Shown here: one piece after another, positions 39,835 through 49,752 of the stretch
Position numbering within the stretch: position 1 is the stretch's first letter
How the letters are laid out: each line of letters starts with the position of its first letter
Source: Enhydrobacter aerosaccus
GTDB taxonomy: Bacteria > Pseudomonadota > Alphaproteobacteria > Reyranellales > Reyranellaceae
Length of the DNA: 64,000 nucleotides
NCBI GenBank assembly: GCA_903839865.1
Contig: CAIMEE010000420.1
Coordinates: 1 to 64,000 of the forward strand
Direction: 5' to 3'
The notes under the pieces: generated by a model
The model's database searches: none
The model's input: the letters and a program-made list of their open reading frames with translations, nothing else
What the model was told of the DNA's origin: nothing
Position numbers and translations under genes: made by a program

Positions 39835-40485
39835 TCAGTTGAAATCCCGATTGTGGGTGGGTGGATCGCGGGCCTGCAGCGCCTTCTCGATCCATCCGAC
39901 CGGTTCGAGCACGCCCTCGCGTTGCGCACGGCCCAGGATGGCAATCAGCGCCTCGTCGCTGCCGAGGGACTTGCGCCATTTGCCGAGCAGTGCGCGACAG
40001 GCGGTGTCGGGTTTGCCCGAGGTGCGCCTCAGCCAATCGAGTCCTTCCCTGAAAACCACGGTGGCGAGATCGCCACCCGAAGCTTTAGCTTCGGAAGAAG
40101 GTGATGGTGAAGGTGATGGGTTGGCGTTCTGTTGACGCGCGGCGGCACTTCTGTTGCCCGCCCGAACCTTGGCCTGCTGGTTCTCCGTCGCACGTTCGTA
40201 TTCGTCGGTGAGACGTTCATGTCGCCACACGCCGTCGGCCACGGTGAACAGGGCCGCAAGCCTGCTGCGGTTCTGCTGCCACTCCTCGGGCGACAGGCGA
40301 ACGATCGCCGCCAGCTCCTCGTCGTCGTCGGGCAGCGAACCGCCGGATTTCCAGGCGGTCGCCAGCAACAGGAAATAAGCACCGTGCTGGGTGGTGTTGA
40401 GACGCCAGGTCTCGGCGAGGTGATCGCCGATGAACACGGGCATCCAGATGTCGGTCTTGGGTTTGCGCTTGGGGTTCATCCCCAT
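39835..40485 (-). CDS. DUF1376/YdaU-like domain protein (phage replication-type)
   Basis: DIWMPVFIGDHLAETWRLNTTQHGAYFLLLATAWKSGGSLPDDDEELAAIVRLSPEEW. Confidence 0.85.
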   Translation of the reverse strand: MGMNPKRKPKTDIWMPVFIGDHLAETWRLNTTQHGAYFLLLATAWKSGGSLPDDDEELAAIVRLSPEEWQQNRSRLAALFTVADGVWRHERLTDEYERATENQQAKVRAGNRSAAARQQNANPSPSPSPSSEAKASGGDLATVVFREGLDWLRRTSGKPDTACRALLGKWRKSLGSDEALIAILGRAQREGVLEPVGWIEKALQARDPPTHNRDFN

Positions 40486-40747
40486 TTTATAAACCCGGTC
40501 GGGCGATCCAACCGATTACGGTCGTTACTGGAGCCAAAACGCCGGCCCGCCTGAAACGGAAGGATCCGAGAACCGGGCGCCCGCAGCCTGGCCGGGGCCT
40601 CCACCGAATAGAATCCGGGCCTTTGACGACCTCTCCAACCCCATGGGCTACGCCATGGTTCTGCTAGAGTGGATGGAGCAGGAGCATCGCGACTGGTTCT
40701 GGCGGTGTTGCCGGAGTGGGCATGAGCTGTGAGGTAGACGTCTTCGG

Positions 40748-41020
40748 ATGAGTCGCTTGATTGTCAGGCTCCTTGCGATCGTCTTCGTCACGCCCTTGGC
40801 CGTGCTGGTCGTTCACGCCTGCCTCATTCCCTTCAGGCCCGTCTCCGTGACTCTGGGTTTCGTGCCGGCGATCGTCATCGTCCTCATTTCCGCCAGTCTT
40901 GCCTTCTCCGTCATCAGGGAGTCGACGAACCGGTTCGCGGCAGGTTTCGGCGCCTTCATCGTCGCCGCGGTTACCCTCTTTCTCTCCGTCTTGCTGCTCG
41001 TCGCCGCCTGGGGCTCGTAG
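40748..41020 (+). CDS. Small hypothetical membrane protein
   Basis: Three hydrophobic segments in 90 aa. Confidence 0.5.
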   Translation: MSRLIVRLLAIVFVTPLAVLVVHACLIPFRPVSVTLGFVPAIVIVLISASLAFSVIRESTNRFAAGFGAFIVAAVTLFLSVLLLVAAWGS

Positions 41021-41031
41021 GCGCGAAAGAA

Positions 41032-41071
41032 CTGCCCGAAGTGCGGAAAGTCTTTTGCGCACTTCGGGCAG
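41032..41071. repeat. Perfect 14-bp inverted repeat (strong hairpin)
   Basis: CTGCCCGAAGTGCG - 12 nt loop - CGCACTTCGGGCAG. Confidence 0.8.
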
Positions 41072-41131
41072 CTCTCGCGGCCCGGTGCATCGCCCCTTGA
41101 TATTTCCAATCCATTTCCATATTGATTCCAT

Positions 41132-41563
41132 ATGGAAATATCATCCGACACCGCCGCCCTCGCAGCCCTGCGCCTGTTCCAGGCGAGCGCCCGGTTCGAG
41201 GAGAAGTTCAACTCCGCCCTGGGCTCGATCCACGGGCTGTCGCTGAAGGACGCGCTGCTGCTGCGCTACGTGGCCGACGCCGAGGGCGGGCGGCTGAGCC
41301 GCATCGAGCTGGCCAAGCTGCTGTCCGTCAGCCCGTCGACCGTCACGCGCACCACGGCGCCGCTCGAGAAGCGCGGGCTGCTGGGCCGCGAGAGCCACGC
41401 CCACGACGCGCGCTTTGCCTATGTCGTGCTGACCAAGGCGGGCAAACGCGCCGTGGCCGACGCGGAGGCCTCGTTCGCGCGTCTCGCGGCGGATCTCTTC
41501 CGCGACCGCTGGAAGCCGGCCGAGATCGAGACGCTGGGCAGCCTGCTGGGGAGGCTCGCATGA
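41132..41563 (+). CDS. MarR family transcriptional regulator
   Basis: LLRYVADAEGGRLSRIELAKLLSVSPSTVTRTTAPLEKRGLLGRESHAHDARFAYVVLTKAG wHTH. Confidence 0.93.
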   Translation: MEISSDTAALAALRLFQASARFEEKFNSALGSIHGLSLKDALLLRYVADAEGGRLSRIELAKLLSVSPSTVTRTTAPLEKRGLLGRESHAHDARFAYVVLTKAGKRAVADAEASFARLAADLFRDRWKPAEIETLGSLLGRLA

Positions 41564-42078
41564 GTGCCGCCGTGACCTTCCACCTCCTCGCGGGCGGCGT
41601 CGGCGCCGGCAAGACGACCCATGCGCTGGCCCTCTGCCGCGAGCTGGGCGCGATGCACTTCTCGATCGACGACTGGATGGTGAAGCTGTTCGGTCCCGAC
41701 GCGCGCCAATCGCCAGACCAGCCGCGGCAGTTGTCGTGGATCGTCGAGCGCACCGGGCGCTGCGAGCGCCACATCGAGGCCATGGCGCTGGCGCTCGGGC
41801 GGCTGGGCGTCTCCTCGGTGCTCGACACCGGCCTGCTGCGCGCCGACAAGCGCCGCGCGCTGGCCCAGGCCGCGCGGACCGCCGGCTACGGCGTGAAGCT
41901 GCATTTCGTAGACGTGCCGGCCGACGAGCGCTGGCGGCGGGTGAGCGCCCGCAACGAGCAGCAGGGCGAGACCTATCGCGTCACGGTCACGCGGCCGATG
42001 TTCGATTTCATCGAGACGATCTGGCAGCCGCCGGACGCCGAAGAGATGGAAGACATGGCAGGTGTCAGGCTAGGGTAG
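41560..42078 (+). CDS. AAA/P-loop kinase-like ATP-binding protein
   Basis: FHLLAGGVGAGKTTHALALCRELG Walker A; ATG overlapping marR stop. Confidence 0.88.
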   Translation: MSAAVTFHLLAGGVGAGKTTHALALCRELGAMHFSIDDWMVKLFGPDARQSPDQPRQLSWIVERTGRCERHIEAMALALGRLGVSSVLDTGLLRADKRRALAQAARTAGYGVKLHFVDVPADERWRRVSARNEQQGETYRVTVTRPMFDFIETIWQPPDAEEMEDMAGVRLG

Positions 42079-42081
42079 CGC

Positions 42082-42801
42082 ATGACGGCCCCTGCCGACG
42101 ACGACGACGACCGACCGGAGCGCGAACCCGCCAGCCTGCGCAACCAGTGGCTGACGTGGCTGCTCGCCACGGTCGGGATGGCGATCTATGCCGGCGGCGC
42201 GGAGATCGAGGCCCGCACCGAAAGCGAGACGCTGCGCCTCGTGGCGGGCAACGAGGTCGTGCTCGACATAACGCGCCTGTTCGGCAATCCGCTGCAGCTC
42301 GATATGGATGTGCGCACGCCGGGCTGTGCCGCGCGGCCGGATGGCGTCGCGATGATGGCCGCGGTCGCGCCGCCGCGCGACGGGCTGCTGCGACTGAAGC
42401 CCGACGCCAGCGCGCGCTTCGAGGTCCAGGGCGCGGACGGACGGCCGGTGATCTTCGAGCTGATGCCCCCGACCGGCAGCTGCATCGGCATGCTGCGGCG
42501 TCTCACGACCAACCTCGCGGTCGAGCCCGGCGTCTATCGCTGGCCGCCGCCGTTCGACATGCCGCAAGTCATGCTGGAACCCGGCTTCAACAGCGTGCGC
42601 GTGAAGGTGCAGAGGGTCGACAAGGCGATCGAAGGGCAGCAGGCCCAGCTCTACGCGCTGGCCTCGGTGCGCGTGACCGGCTCGCAGCCCAACGTCGACT
42701 GGCTGTGGCCCGCCATCTTCATCGACATGCTGTTCCCGTTCACCCAGGCGATCTGGCTCGCGGTGCTGCTCTGGAAGACCGCCCGCGCGCGGCGCGCGTA
42801 G
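42082..42801 (+). CDS. Hypothetical membrane-anchored protein
   Basis: TM segments near both ends; no recognised domain. Confidence 0.65.
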   Translation: MTAPADDDDDRPEREPASLRNQWLTWLLATVGMAIYAGGAEIEARTESETLRLVAGNEVVLDITRLFGNPLQLDMDVRTPGCAARPDGVAMMAAVAPPRDGLLRLKPDASARFEVQGADGRPVIFELMPPTGSCIGMLRRLTTNLAVEPGVYRWPPPFDMPQVMLEPGFNSVRVKVQRVDKAIEGQQAQLYALASVRVTGSQPNVDWLWPAIFIDMLFPFTQAIWLAVLLWKTARARRA

Positions 42802-42819
42802 GAGCGGGGAGCCGCGGCA

Positions 42820-43386
42820 ATGTCGAAGGCTCCATTGCGTTCTGCCCTGCTCGCTCTGATGCTGTGCGGCTGGCCCTGGCTGTCGCACGCCCAGGCTCCG
42901 GCCGAGCGGCTGATCGCGCCCGTCCCGCCCGACTACAGGCCCGCCGGCAAGGTCTCGGCGCCAGGCAGCATCGTCGAGATCTTCCGGCCGCCCGGCCAGA
43001 CCGACGACAACTGGACGAACCAGCTGATGGTCCAGACGTCCAGGGACAGGGTGAAAGCGGATCCGTCCGACGTGTTGCGCGGGATAGAGAAGACATTCGC
43101 CGCCTCGTGCGCGGAGCCTGCGCCCGCCACGACCGCGCCCGGCAAGGTGAACGGCTACGCGACGGCCACGACACTGTTCAAGTGCCCGCGGGTGACGGCC
43201 ACCGGCAAGCCGGAGACGTCCCTGGTGCATGCGATCGCGGGCAACGACCATATGTACATCGTCCATCAGGCGATGCGGCGCGCGCACACGCCCGACGTGC
43301 TGAAGCAGATGATCCGGTATCTGGGAACGGTGACCGTGTGCGACGACCGGGCGTCGGGCCATCCCTGCCCGGCGCAGAAACCCTGA
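42820..43386 (+). CDS. Hypothetical secreted protein
   Basis: Signal peptide LRSALLALMLCGWPWLSHAQA. Confidence 0.7.
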   Translation: MSKAPLRSALLALMLCGWPWLSHAQAPAERLIAPVPPDYRPAGKVSAPGSIVEIFRPPGQTDDNWTNQLMVQTSRDRVKADPSDVLRGIEKTFAASCAEPAPATTAPGKVNGYATATTLFKCPRVTATGKPETSLVHAIAGNDHMYIVHQAMRRAHTPDVLKQMIRYLGTVTVCDDRASGHPCPAQKP

Positions 43387-43414
43387 GGCGGGCGATCGCT
43401 AGCCCGCCGGGCTT

Positions 43415-43648
43415 TTAGCCTTCGACCGTCTCGGGCTTGGCGGCCTTTGCGGCCTTGGGAGCCTTCGGTTCCTTGGGCGCCTTCGGCACCTTTTCCTTCT
43501 TCACCTTGACCGGCTTGCGCTTCTCGAGCTCGGCGTCGCAGAGCGCCACGACGTCCGGCATCTCGCGGTCTTCGGCGTTCTTACGAAGGTTCTTGATCTG
43601 ATCGACCGCGAGTGCGGCGATCGTATCGGCCGTCGGCTTCCATGCCAA
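43415..43648 (-). CDS. Small hypothetical protein with Lys/Ala/Pro-rich tail
   Basis: MAWKPTADTIAALAVDQIKNLRKNAEDREMPDVVALCDAELEKRKPVKVKKEKVPKAPKEPKAPKAAKAAKPETVEG. Confidence 0.7.
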   Translation of the reverse strand: MAWKPTADTIAALAVDQIKNLRKNAEDREMPDVVALCDAELEKRKPVKVKKEKVPKAPKEPKAPKAAKAAKPETVEG

Positions 43649-43659
43649 TTTCTTGTCCC

Positions 43660-44436
43660 TTACCTGAATACATCTTTGCGGTGGCGCACTTCGGCGAACA
43701 CCTCGATCGGATCCTTGCCCGTCATGCCGACGGCCTTCTGCAGCGACGGAACATCGGCGCGCAGGAATGGATTGGTCTGCTTTTCTTCGCCCAGCAGGCT
43801 CGGCACCGTGGCCTCGCCCTTCGCCCGTGCCGCATCGATCGCGGCCGAGCGCTCCATGAGTTTCACATTATCAGTCTCGATGGTCACCGCAAAGCGCGCG
43901 TTCGACTGGGTGTACTCGTGGGCGCAGTAGACCCGCATGTCGTCGGCCAGGCCCTTGAGGCGGGCGAGCGAGCCCCAGAACTGGGTGGGCGTGCCCTCGA
44001 ACATCTTGCCGCAACCCAGCGCAAACAGCGTGTCGCCGCAGAACAGCGCCTTCTCCTCGTTGAAGGCATAGGCGCAGTGGCCGACCGTATGGCCGGGCAC
44101 GAAGATCACCTCGGCCGTGGCCTCGCCGAAGCGGAAGCGGTCGCCGTCGTCCACCGTGACGTCGATGCCCGGGATGCGGGCGCGGTCCTTGGCCAGGCCC
44201 ACGATGGTGCAGCCGGTGGCGTTCTTGATCTCCAGGTTGCCGCCGACATGGTCGCCATGGTGATGGGTGTTCAGGATATGGGTGATCTTCCAGTTGCGCT
44301 TCTGCGCCTCGGCCAGCACCGGGGCGGCCACGGCGGGGTCGACCACGCCGACGCAGCCCGACTGCGGCTCGCGCATCAGCCACACGTAATTGTCGTTCAG
44401 GACGGGGATACGGACGATATCGAGGGTGGTGCTCAT
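43660..44436 (-). CDS. gloB: Hydroxyacylglutathione hydrolase
   Basis: LNTHHHGDHVGGN (THxHxDH), FVPGHTVGHCAYAF, FCGDTLFALGCGKMFEG. Confidence 0.96.
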   Translation of the reverse strand: MSTTLDIVRIPVLNDNYVWLMREPQSGCVGVVDPAVAAPVLAEAQKRNWKITHILNTHHHGDHVGGNLEIKNATGCTIVGLAKDRARIPGIDVTVDDGDRFRFGEATAEVIFVPGHTVGHCAYAFNEEKALFCGDTLFALGCGKMFEGTPTQFWGSLARLKGLADDMRVYCAHEYTQSNARFAVTIETDNVKLMERSAAIDAARAKGEATVPSLLGEEKQTNPFLRADVPSLQKAVGMTGKDPIEVFAEVRHRKDVFR

Positions 44437-44532
44437 GATGCGCGAAACTAGCAGGGCTGGCCCGCGCCCGCCACGCCGCTCGGCGCCCTCCCTATTGTCG
44501 CTTCCCGACCCCCCTTTTGCTAGGATTGAGGC

Positions 44533-45306
44533 ATGTGGACCGACGTTCTCGACCTCAACGAGTTCTACAGCCGCCCGCTCGGGCAGATGACCGTGCGCCT
44601 GCTGCGCGCGCGCCTGCGCGACATGTGGCCGAGCGTGAAGGGCGAGACCGTGCTGGGCCTGGGCTATGCCACCCCCTTCCTGCGGCCCTTCATGGAGGAG
44701 GCCGGCCGGACGCTGGCCTTCATGCCGGCCCCCCAGGGCGTGACCCGGTGGCCGCGCAAGGGCCCCAACCTCACCGCTTTCGTCGAGGAAATGGACCTGC
44801 CGCTGCCCGACCGCTCGGTCGACCGAGTGCTGCTGGTCCATGCCGTCGAGAACACCGAGCAGATCAGGCCCTTCCTGCGCGAGATCTGGCGGGTGATGGC
44901 CGACGGCGGCCGCCTGGTCAGCGTGGTGCCGACCCGTGCCGGCCTGTGGTCCCAGCTCGACCGCTCGCCCTTCTACCAGGGCCATCCCTATTCGCCCGGC
45001 CAGGTCGCCAACCTGCTGCGCGCCAACATGTTCGCGCCGCTGCGCCAGGGCCGTGCGCTCTACATGCCGCCCACCCATTCGCGCCTGGCGCTGCGCATGG
45101 CGCCCGCGGTCGAACGCTTCGGCCAGCGCTGGCTCGGCCGCTTCGCCGGCGTCTCGGTGATCGAATCGGGCAAGCAGCTCTACGCCGGCATCGCCGAGCG
45201 CACCTCGAACGAGGTGGTGACCGTGCGGCCCAAGCTCCGCATCGCCGCCTCCCGCGACACCCACATCGCCGCCCGTAACGAGGACGGGGAAGCCCCCGCC
45301 TCCTGA
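44533..45306 (+). CDS. Class I SAM-dependent methyltransferase domain protein
   Basis: GETVLGLGYATPFLRPF, LPLPDRSVDRVLLVHAVENTEQIRPFLREIWRVMADGGRLVSVVPTRAG. Confidence 0.88.
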   Translation: MWTDVLDLNEFYSRPLGQMTVRLLRARLRDMWPSVKGETVLGLGYATPFLRPFMEEAGRTLAFMPAPQGVTRWPRKGPNLTAFVEEMDLPLPDRSVDRVLLVHAVENTEQIRPFLREIWRVMADGGRLVSVVPTRAGLWSQLDRSPFYQGHPYSPGQVANLLRANMFAPLRQGRALYMPPTHSRLALRMAPAVERFGQRWLGRFAGVSVIESGKQLYAGIAERTSNEVVTVRPKLRIAASRDTHIAARNEDGEAPAS

Positions 45307-46238
45307 TGCCGGTTTCCCCCAACGTCATCGCCCTGATCGGTTTCGGCGAGGCAGGGTCCGCCATCGCGCGCGGGCTCGCGGCCGAAGGCGGCTGGCGCGG
45401 TGTTTCCAGGCCCGGTGACAACGCTCCGCGCCGCGTGATCGCGATCGACACCGCTTTGGACAAGGACGCGCGCGGCACGGCGCTGGGCAAGGAGGCCCGC
45501 CGCCTCGATGTCGCCATATCCGCCGACTACACCACCACTCTTTCCGAAGCCGACCTCGTGATCTGCGCCGTGCAGGGCGAGTTCGCGCGAGATGCCGCAC
45601 TTTCGGCAGCTCCCTTGCTGAAGAAGGGCGCGCTCTATCTCGACCTCTGCACCGTCACGGGCAAGATGTCGGAAGAAGATCGCTCCGAGATCGGCAAAGG
45701 CGCCGGCCACTACATCGACGTGGCGGTGATGGGCGGCTTCTTCTCGTCGGGCATCAAGGCGCAGATGCTGGTCGCGGGCGACGGCGCCGAGCCGCTGGTG
45801 ACATGGATGAACCAGAACGGCTTCGTGGCGAGCTATCTCGGCCCCAAGCCCGGCAGCGCCTCGGCGGTGAAGATGATGCGCTCGGTGATCGTGAAGGGCA
45901 TCGAGGCGCTGGCGGTCGAGTCCTTCGTCGCGGCGGAGCGCCAGGGAATATTGCCGGAAGTGTTGGCCTGCCTGGGCGACATCGACGCGCGCACCTTCGC
46001 GGGCTCGCTCAAGATGCTGATGCAGACGCATATCGTGCACGCGCATCGCCGCTGGGAGGAGATGGGCCTGGTGGCGCGCACCCTGCGCGAGACCGGCGTC
46101 GAGCCGCTGATGACGGAAGCCATCGAGAAGAGCCATCGCCGCACCGTCGACGCGCACGTGGCCCCCGCCGACGGCAAGGTGCCCAGCGTCGAAGAGGCGC
46201 TCAGGATTCTCTCCGAGAAGGTGGTCCGTGGCCGGTGA
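45306..46238 (+). CDS. NAD(P)-dependent oxidoreductase (6-phosphogluconate dehydrogenase-like, DUF1932)
   Basis: ALIGFGEAGSAIARGLAAEG; KGALYLDLCTVTGKMSEEDR; PGSASAVKMMRSVIVKGIEAL. Confidence 0.9.
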   Translation: MPVSPNVIALIGFGEAGSAIARGLAAEGGWRGVSRPGDNAPRRVIAIDTALDKDARGTALGKEARRLDVAISADYTTTLSEADLVICAVQGEFARDAALSAAPLLKKGALYLDLCTVTGKMSEEDRSEIGKGAGHYIDVAVMGGFFSSGIKAQMLVAGDGAEPLVTWMNQNGFVASYLGPKPGSASAVKMMRSVIVKGIEALAVESFVAAERQGILPEVLACLGDIDARTFAGSLKMLMQTHIVHAHRRWEEMGLVARTLRETGVEPLMTEAIEKSHRRTVDAHVAPADGKVPSVEEALRILSEKVVRGR

Positions 46239-46716
46239 TGTCTTCGATCAGCTCGTGACCTTGCTGAGCGACGCCAAGGCGAAGTTCCGCGTCATCGAGC
46301 ACGAGGCCGAGGGCAAGTCGGAGGCGATCAGCGCCATCCGCGGCAACCGTCCCGAACAGGCGGCCAAGGCCATGGTTCTCGACGTGCGGGGCGGCGGCGG
46401 CGGCAAGCGGCCGGTGCTGGCGATCCTGCCGGGCTCGAGCAAGCTCGACTTCGCCGCGGTCGCGGCCCTGTTCGATGCCAGGAAGTGCGGCTTCGCGAGC
46501 CCTGAGACCGCGCAGGAACTGACCGGTTGCGTCATGGGCGCGGTGCCGCCCTTCGCGCTCAATCCCGCCTTGTCGATCGTGGTCGAGGAAGCCTTGCTGG
46601 CCAACGAGTCGCTGTTCTTCAACGCCGGCCGCCTCGACCGGTCGATGGAACTCGACACGAAGGACTGGATCGCTGTGGCAAAGCCGCGCGTGGCCAGGAT
46701 CACGCCCCGGGCGTAG
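46228..46716 (+). CDS. YbaK/EbsC family aminoacyl-tRNA deacylase
   Basis: RVIEHEAEGKSEAISAIRGN...AKAMVLDV...TGCVMGAVPPFAL. Confidence 0.92.
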   Translation: MAGDVFDQLVTLLSDAKAKFRVIEHEAEGKSEAISAIRGNRPEQAAKAMVLDVRGGGGGKRPVLAILPGSSKLDFAAVAALFDARKCGFASPETAQELTGCVMGAVPPFALNPALSIVVEEALLANESLFFNAGRLDRSMELDTKDWIAVAKPRVARITPRA

Positions 46717-46725
46717 CCTTCCCTC

Positions 46726-47454
46726 ATGAACCTCGCCCGCTGGACCCGCGAAGTCCGACCGATCGCGATCGCGCTCGGCCTCGTGCTGGTCGTACGCACC
46801 GTCGTCGCCGAGCCCTACCAGGTGCCCTCGCCTTCCATGGTGCCGACGTTGCTGACCGGCGACGAATTGATCGGCAGCAAGTTCGCCTACGGCTTCAGCA
46901 AATACTCCCTGCCGCTGGGCTCCCTGCCGGATTTCGAGGGCCGCCTGTTCGACCGCGCGCCGGAACGCGGCGACGTCATCGTCTTCCGCCTGCCGCGCGA
47001 TCCCGCCACGACCTACGTGAAGCGCTTGATCGGCCTGCCCGGCGACCGCATCCAGATGCAGAAGGGCCGTCTCTACATCAACGGCGCCGTGGTGCCGCGC
47101 CGCGAAGTCCGCGCCTACGAAGGCGCCACGCTCTATGTCGAGACCCTGCCGACACGGGACGGGAGCTCCCGCGAACACGAGCTGATCGAGTCCTCCGACA
47201 CCGACCGCTACGACGACACTCCGGTCTACGAGGTGCCCGCCCGGCACTACTTCATGATGGGCGACAACCGGGACAACTCGCTCGACAGCCGCATCGCCGC
47301 CGCCGACGGCGGCGTGGGCTTCGTGCCGCTGGAGAACCTGGTGGCGCGCGCCGACCGGCTGCTGATGTCGACCGATCCCAGCGTCGGCTGGTTAGACGTC
47401 GCGCACTGGGGCCACGCCTTCCGCCTCGACCGCTTCTTCGCGCGCATCAACTGA
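46726..47454 (+). CDS. lepB: Signal peptidase I
   Basis: PYQVPSPSMVPTLLTGDELIGSKFAYG, RGDVIVFRLPRDPATTYVKRLIGLPGDRIQM, YFMMGDNRDNSLDSR. Confidence 0.97.
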   Translation: MNLARWTREVRPIAIALGLVLVVRTVVAEPYQVPSPSMVPTLLTGDELIGSKFAYGFSKYSLPLGSLPDFEGRLFDRAPERGDVIVFRLPRDPATTYVKRLIGLPGDRIQMQKGRLYINGAVVPRREVRAYEGATLYVETLPTRDGSSREHELIESSDTDRYDDTPVYEVPARHYFMMGDNRDNSLDSRIAAADGGVGFVPLENLVARADRLLMSTDPSVGWLDVAHWGHAFRLDRFFARIN

Positions 47455-47458
47455 GCCA

Positions 47459-47902
47459 ATGACCGACTGGCGTTTCGGCCCGGCGAGCGAAGCCGACTTC
47501 GAGCCGCTGCTGGCGCTGCGCATGGAGGTGATGCGCGCGCATCTCGAACGCGTGGGCCGCTTCACCCCCGAACGCTCGCGCGCCGTCTTCCGCGGCCACT
47601 TCGACGAGCCCGGCCTGCGCCTGATCCTGGTCGAGGACGAGCTGGCCGGCTGCGTCGGCTTCCGCGTCGCGCCCGACCACGTGATGCTCGACTCTTTCTA
47701 CCTCGCGACCCGCCTCCAGAACGGTGGGCTGGGCTCCGAGATCTGCAAGGCGCTGCTCGCCGAGTCGGACGCCTTGGGCAAACCGATGCGCCTCGAAGTC
47801 CTGAAGCAAAGCCCCGCCAACCGCTTCTATCTCCGCCACGGCTTCACGCCGATCGGCGAAGGCGCCCACGACGTGATGTTCGAGCGGAAGCTTCCGACCT
47901 GA
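47459..47902 (+). CDS. GNAT family N-acetyltransferase
   Basis: LDSFYLATRLQNGGLGSEICKALLAESDALGKPMRLEVLKQSPANRFYLRHGF. Confidence 0.9.
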   Translation: MTDWRFGPASEADFEPLLALRMEVMRAHLERVGRFTPERSRAVFRGHFDEPGLRLILVEDELAGCVGFRVAPDHVMLDSFYLATRLQNGGLGSEICKALLAESDALGKPMRLEVLKQSPANRFYLRHGFTPIGEGAHDVMFERKLPT

Positions 47903-47921
47903 CTTCCCGCAATTCCGGCAG

Positions 47922-48527
47922 CTAGTCCCTTCGCAGCATGAACACCGCCTGTTCGCCGAACAGGTTGGCGAGTGGCGGGGGCATGCGGATGGGGCGGCTG
48001 GTGCGGTTCAGGACCACGGCGCGCTCGAGGGTGACGCCCATCTCGCGGCACAGCGCGCGGAAGTCGTCGATCGAGCAGAGATGGATGTTGGGCGTGTCGT
48101 ACCACTTGTAGGGCAGCGACGGCGTGTTGGGCATGCGGCCGCCAAAGACGAGCCGCAGCCGCACCTGCCAGTGAGCGAAGTTCGGAAACGACACGATGGC
48201 GCGCTTGCCGACCCGCAGCATCTGCTCGAGCACGGCCCGCGGATCGCGCGTGGCCTGGAGCGTCTGGCTCAGGATCACGTAGTCGAAGGCGCTGTCGGGA
48301 TAGTCGAACAGGTCGGTGTCGGCATTGCCCTGAATCACCGACAGACCGTTGGCCACGCAGGCGTTCACGCCGGCCTGGCTGAGCTCCATGCCGCGCGCAT
48401 CGACCCGCTTGAAGTTCACCAGATAGGCCAGCAGCGCACCGTCGCCGCAGCCGACGTCGAGCGCGCGGCCGCCCGGCTCGACCATGTCGGCGATGAGCTG
48501 GAGATCGACGCGGATGGCGTTGCTCAT
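47922..48527 (-). CDS. metW: Methionine biosynthesis protein MetW
   Basis: [16 protein letters not shown]...[53 protein letters not shown]; overlaps metX. Confidence 0.97.
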   Translation of the reverse strand: MSNAIRVDLQLIADMVEPGGRALDVGCGDGALLAYLVNFKRVDARGMELSQAGVNACVANGLSVIQGNADTDLFDYPDSAFDYVILSQTLQATRDPRAVLEQMLRVGKRAIVSFPNFAHWQVRLRLVFGGRMPNTPSLPYKWYDTPNIHLCSIDDFRALCREMGVTLERAVVLNRTSRPIRMPPPLANLFGEQAVFMLRRD

Positions 48528-49696
48528 TTCAGTCCCCCGGCCAATCCTCTGGCATTGGCCGCACCTTGCAGGAAGCCGCTGAGCGTGCGGAACATCTCGG
48601 GCTCGTCGAGCAGGAAGGCGTCGTGGCCCTTGTCGCTCTCGACCTCGACGAACGAGACGTTGGCCGCAGCCGCGTTCAGCGCATGCACGACGGCACGGCT
48701 CTCGCGCGTCGGGAACAGCCAGTCCGAGGTGAAACTCATCAGGCAGAAGCGCGTCGCCGAGCCCTTGAAGGCGTTGGCCAGGACGCCGCCATGCGCTTCG
48801 GCCAGGTCGAAGTAATCCATGGCGCGCGTGATGTAGAGATAGGAGTTGGCGTCGAAGCGGTCGACGAAGGTCGAGCCCTGGTGGCGCAGGTAGCTCTCGA
48901 CCTGAAAGTCGGCGTCGAAGCCGAAGCCCACGGCGTCGCGGTTCTGCAGGGCGCGGCCGAACTTGCGCTGCAGCGCCTGCTCCGAAAGATAGGTGATGTG
49001 CGCGGTCATGCGCGCGACGGCCAGGCCGCGCTCGGGCGCGGTGTCGTGCAGGCGATAGTCGCCGCCCCGCCATTCGGGATCGGCCATGATCGCCTGGCGG
49101 CCGACCTCGTGGAACGCGATGTTCTGCGCGCTGTGCCGCGCCGCGGTCGCGATCGGCACGGCGGAGAAGAGGCGCTTCGGGAAGCTCGCCGCCCATTCCA
49201 GCACCTGCATGCCGCCCATAGACCCGCCAATCGCGCAGAAGAGATCGGGAATGCCCAGGTGATCGAGAAGCGCCGCCTGCGCCCGCACCATGTCGGCGAT
49301 GGTGACCACCGGAAAGCGCAGGTTCCACGGCTGCCTGGCAACCGGGTCGTGCGCCAGCGGCCCCGTGCTGCCGAGGCAGCCGCCCAGCACGTTGGTGCAG
49401 ATGATGAAGTAACGCGCGGGATCGAGGATCCTTCCCGGCCCGACGATGCTCTCCCACCAGCCGTCCTTGCCGGTGACGGGATTGCGGTCGGCCACGAACT
49501 GGTCGCCCGTCAGCGCATGGCAGATCAGCACGGCGTTCGACTTGTCGGCGTTCAGCGTGCCGTAGGTCTGGTAAGCGATGCGAAAGGGTCCGAGATCGAC
49601 GCCGCAGTCGAGCCGCATCGGCCGGTCCACGCCCAGGACCGCGTGGCGGCATTGGGCCAGCGCCTTGCTCTCTGCGTCGGTGAGATCGTCGAACAC
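48524..49696 (-). CDS. metX: Homoserine O-acetyltransferase
   Basis: [43 protein letters not shown]. Confidence 0.97.
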   Translation of the reverse strand: MFDDLTDAESKALAQCRHAVLGVDRPMRLDCGVDLGPFRIAYQTYGTLNADKSNAVLICHALTGDQFVADRNPVTGKDGWWESIVGPGRILDPARYFIICTNVLGGCLGSTGPLAHDPVARQPWNLRFPVVTIADMVRAQAALLDHLGIPDLFCAIGGSMGGMQVLEWAASFPKRLFSAVPIATAARHSAQNIAFHEVGRQAIMADPEWRGGDYRLHDTAPERGLAVARMTAHITYLSEQALQRKFGRALQNRDAVGFGFDADFQVESYLRHQGSTFVDRFDANSYLYITRAMDYFDLAEAHGGVLANAFKGSATRFCLMSFTSDWLFPTRESRAVVHALNAAAANVSFVEVESDKGHDAFLLDEPEMFRTLSGFLQGAANARGLAGGLK

Positions 49697-49710
49697 GTCG
49701 ATGCTCCAAA

Positions 49711-49746
49711 CGAAAAACCCCCGACCGTCGGTCGGGGGCTTTTTCG
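49711..49746 (-). terminator. Intrinsic terminator in metX leader (riboswitch expression platform)
   Basis: AAAAAGCCCCCGACCGACGGTCGGGGGTTTTTCG; ends about 15 nt before the metX ATG. Confidence 0.85.
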
Positions 49747-49752
49747 AGCACT

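Noticed and set aside
41022-41100. Short zinc-ribbon-like peptide NCPKCGKSFAHFGQ in readings around the hairpin
   Set aside because: Cys pattern arises from the inverted repeat; no credible start or conserved ORF.
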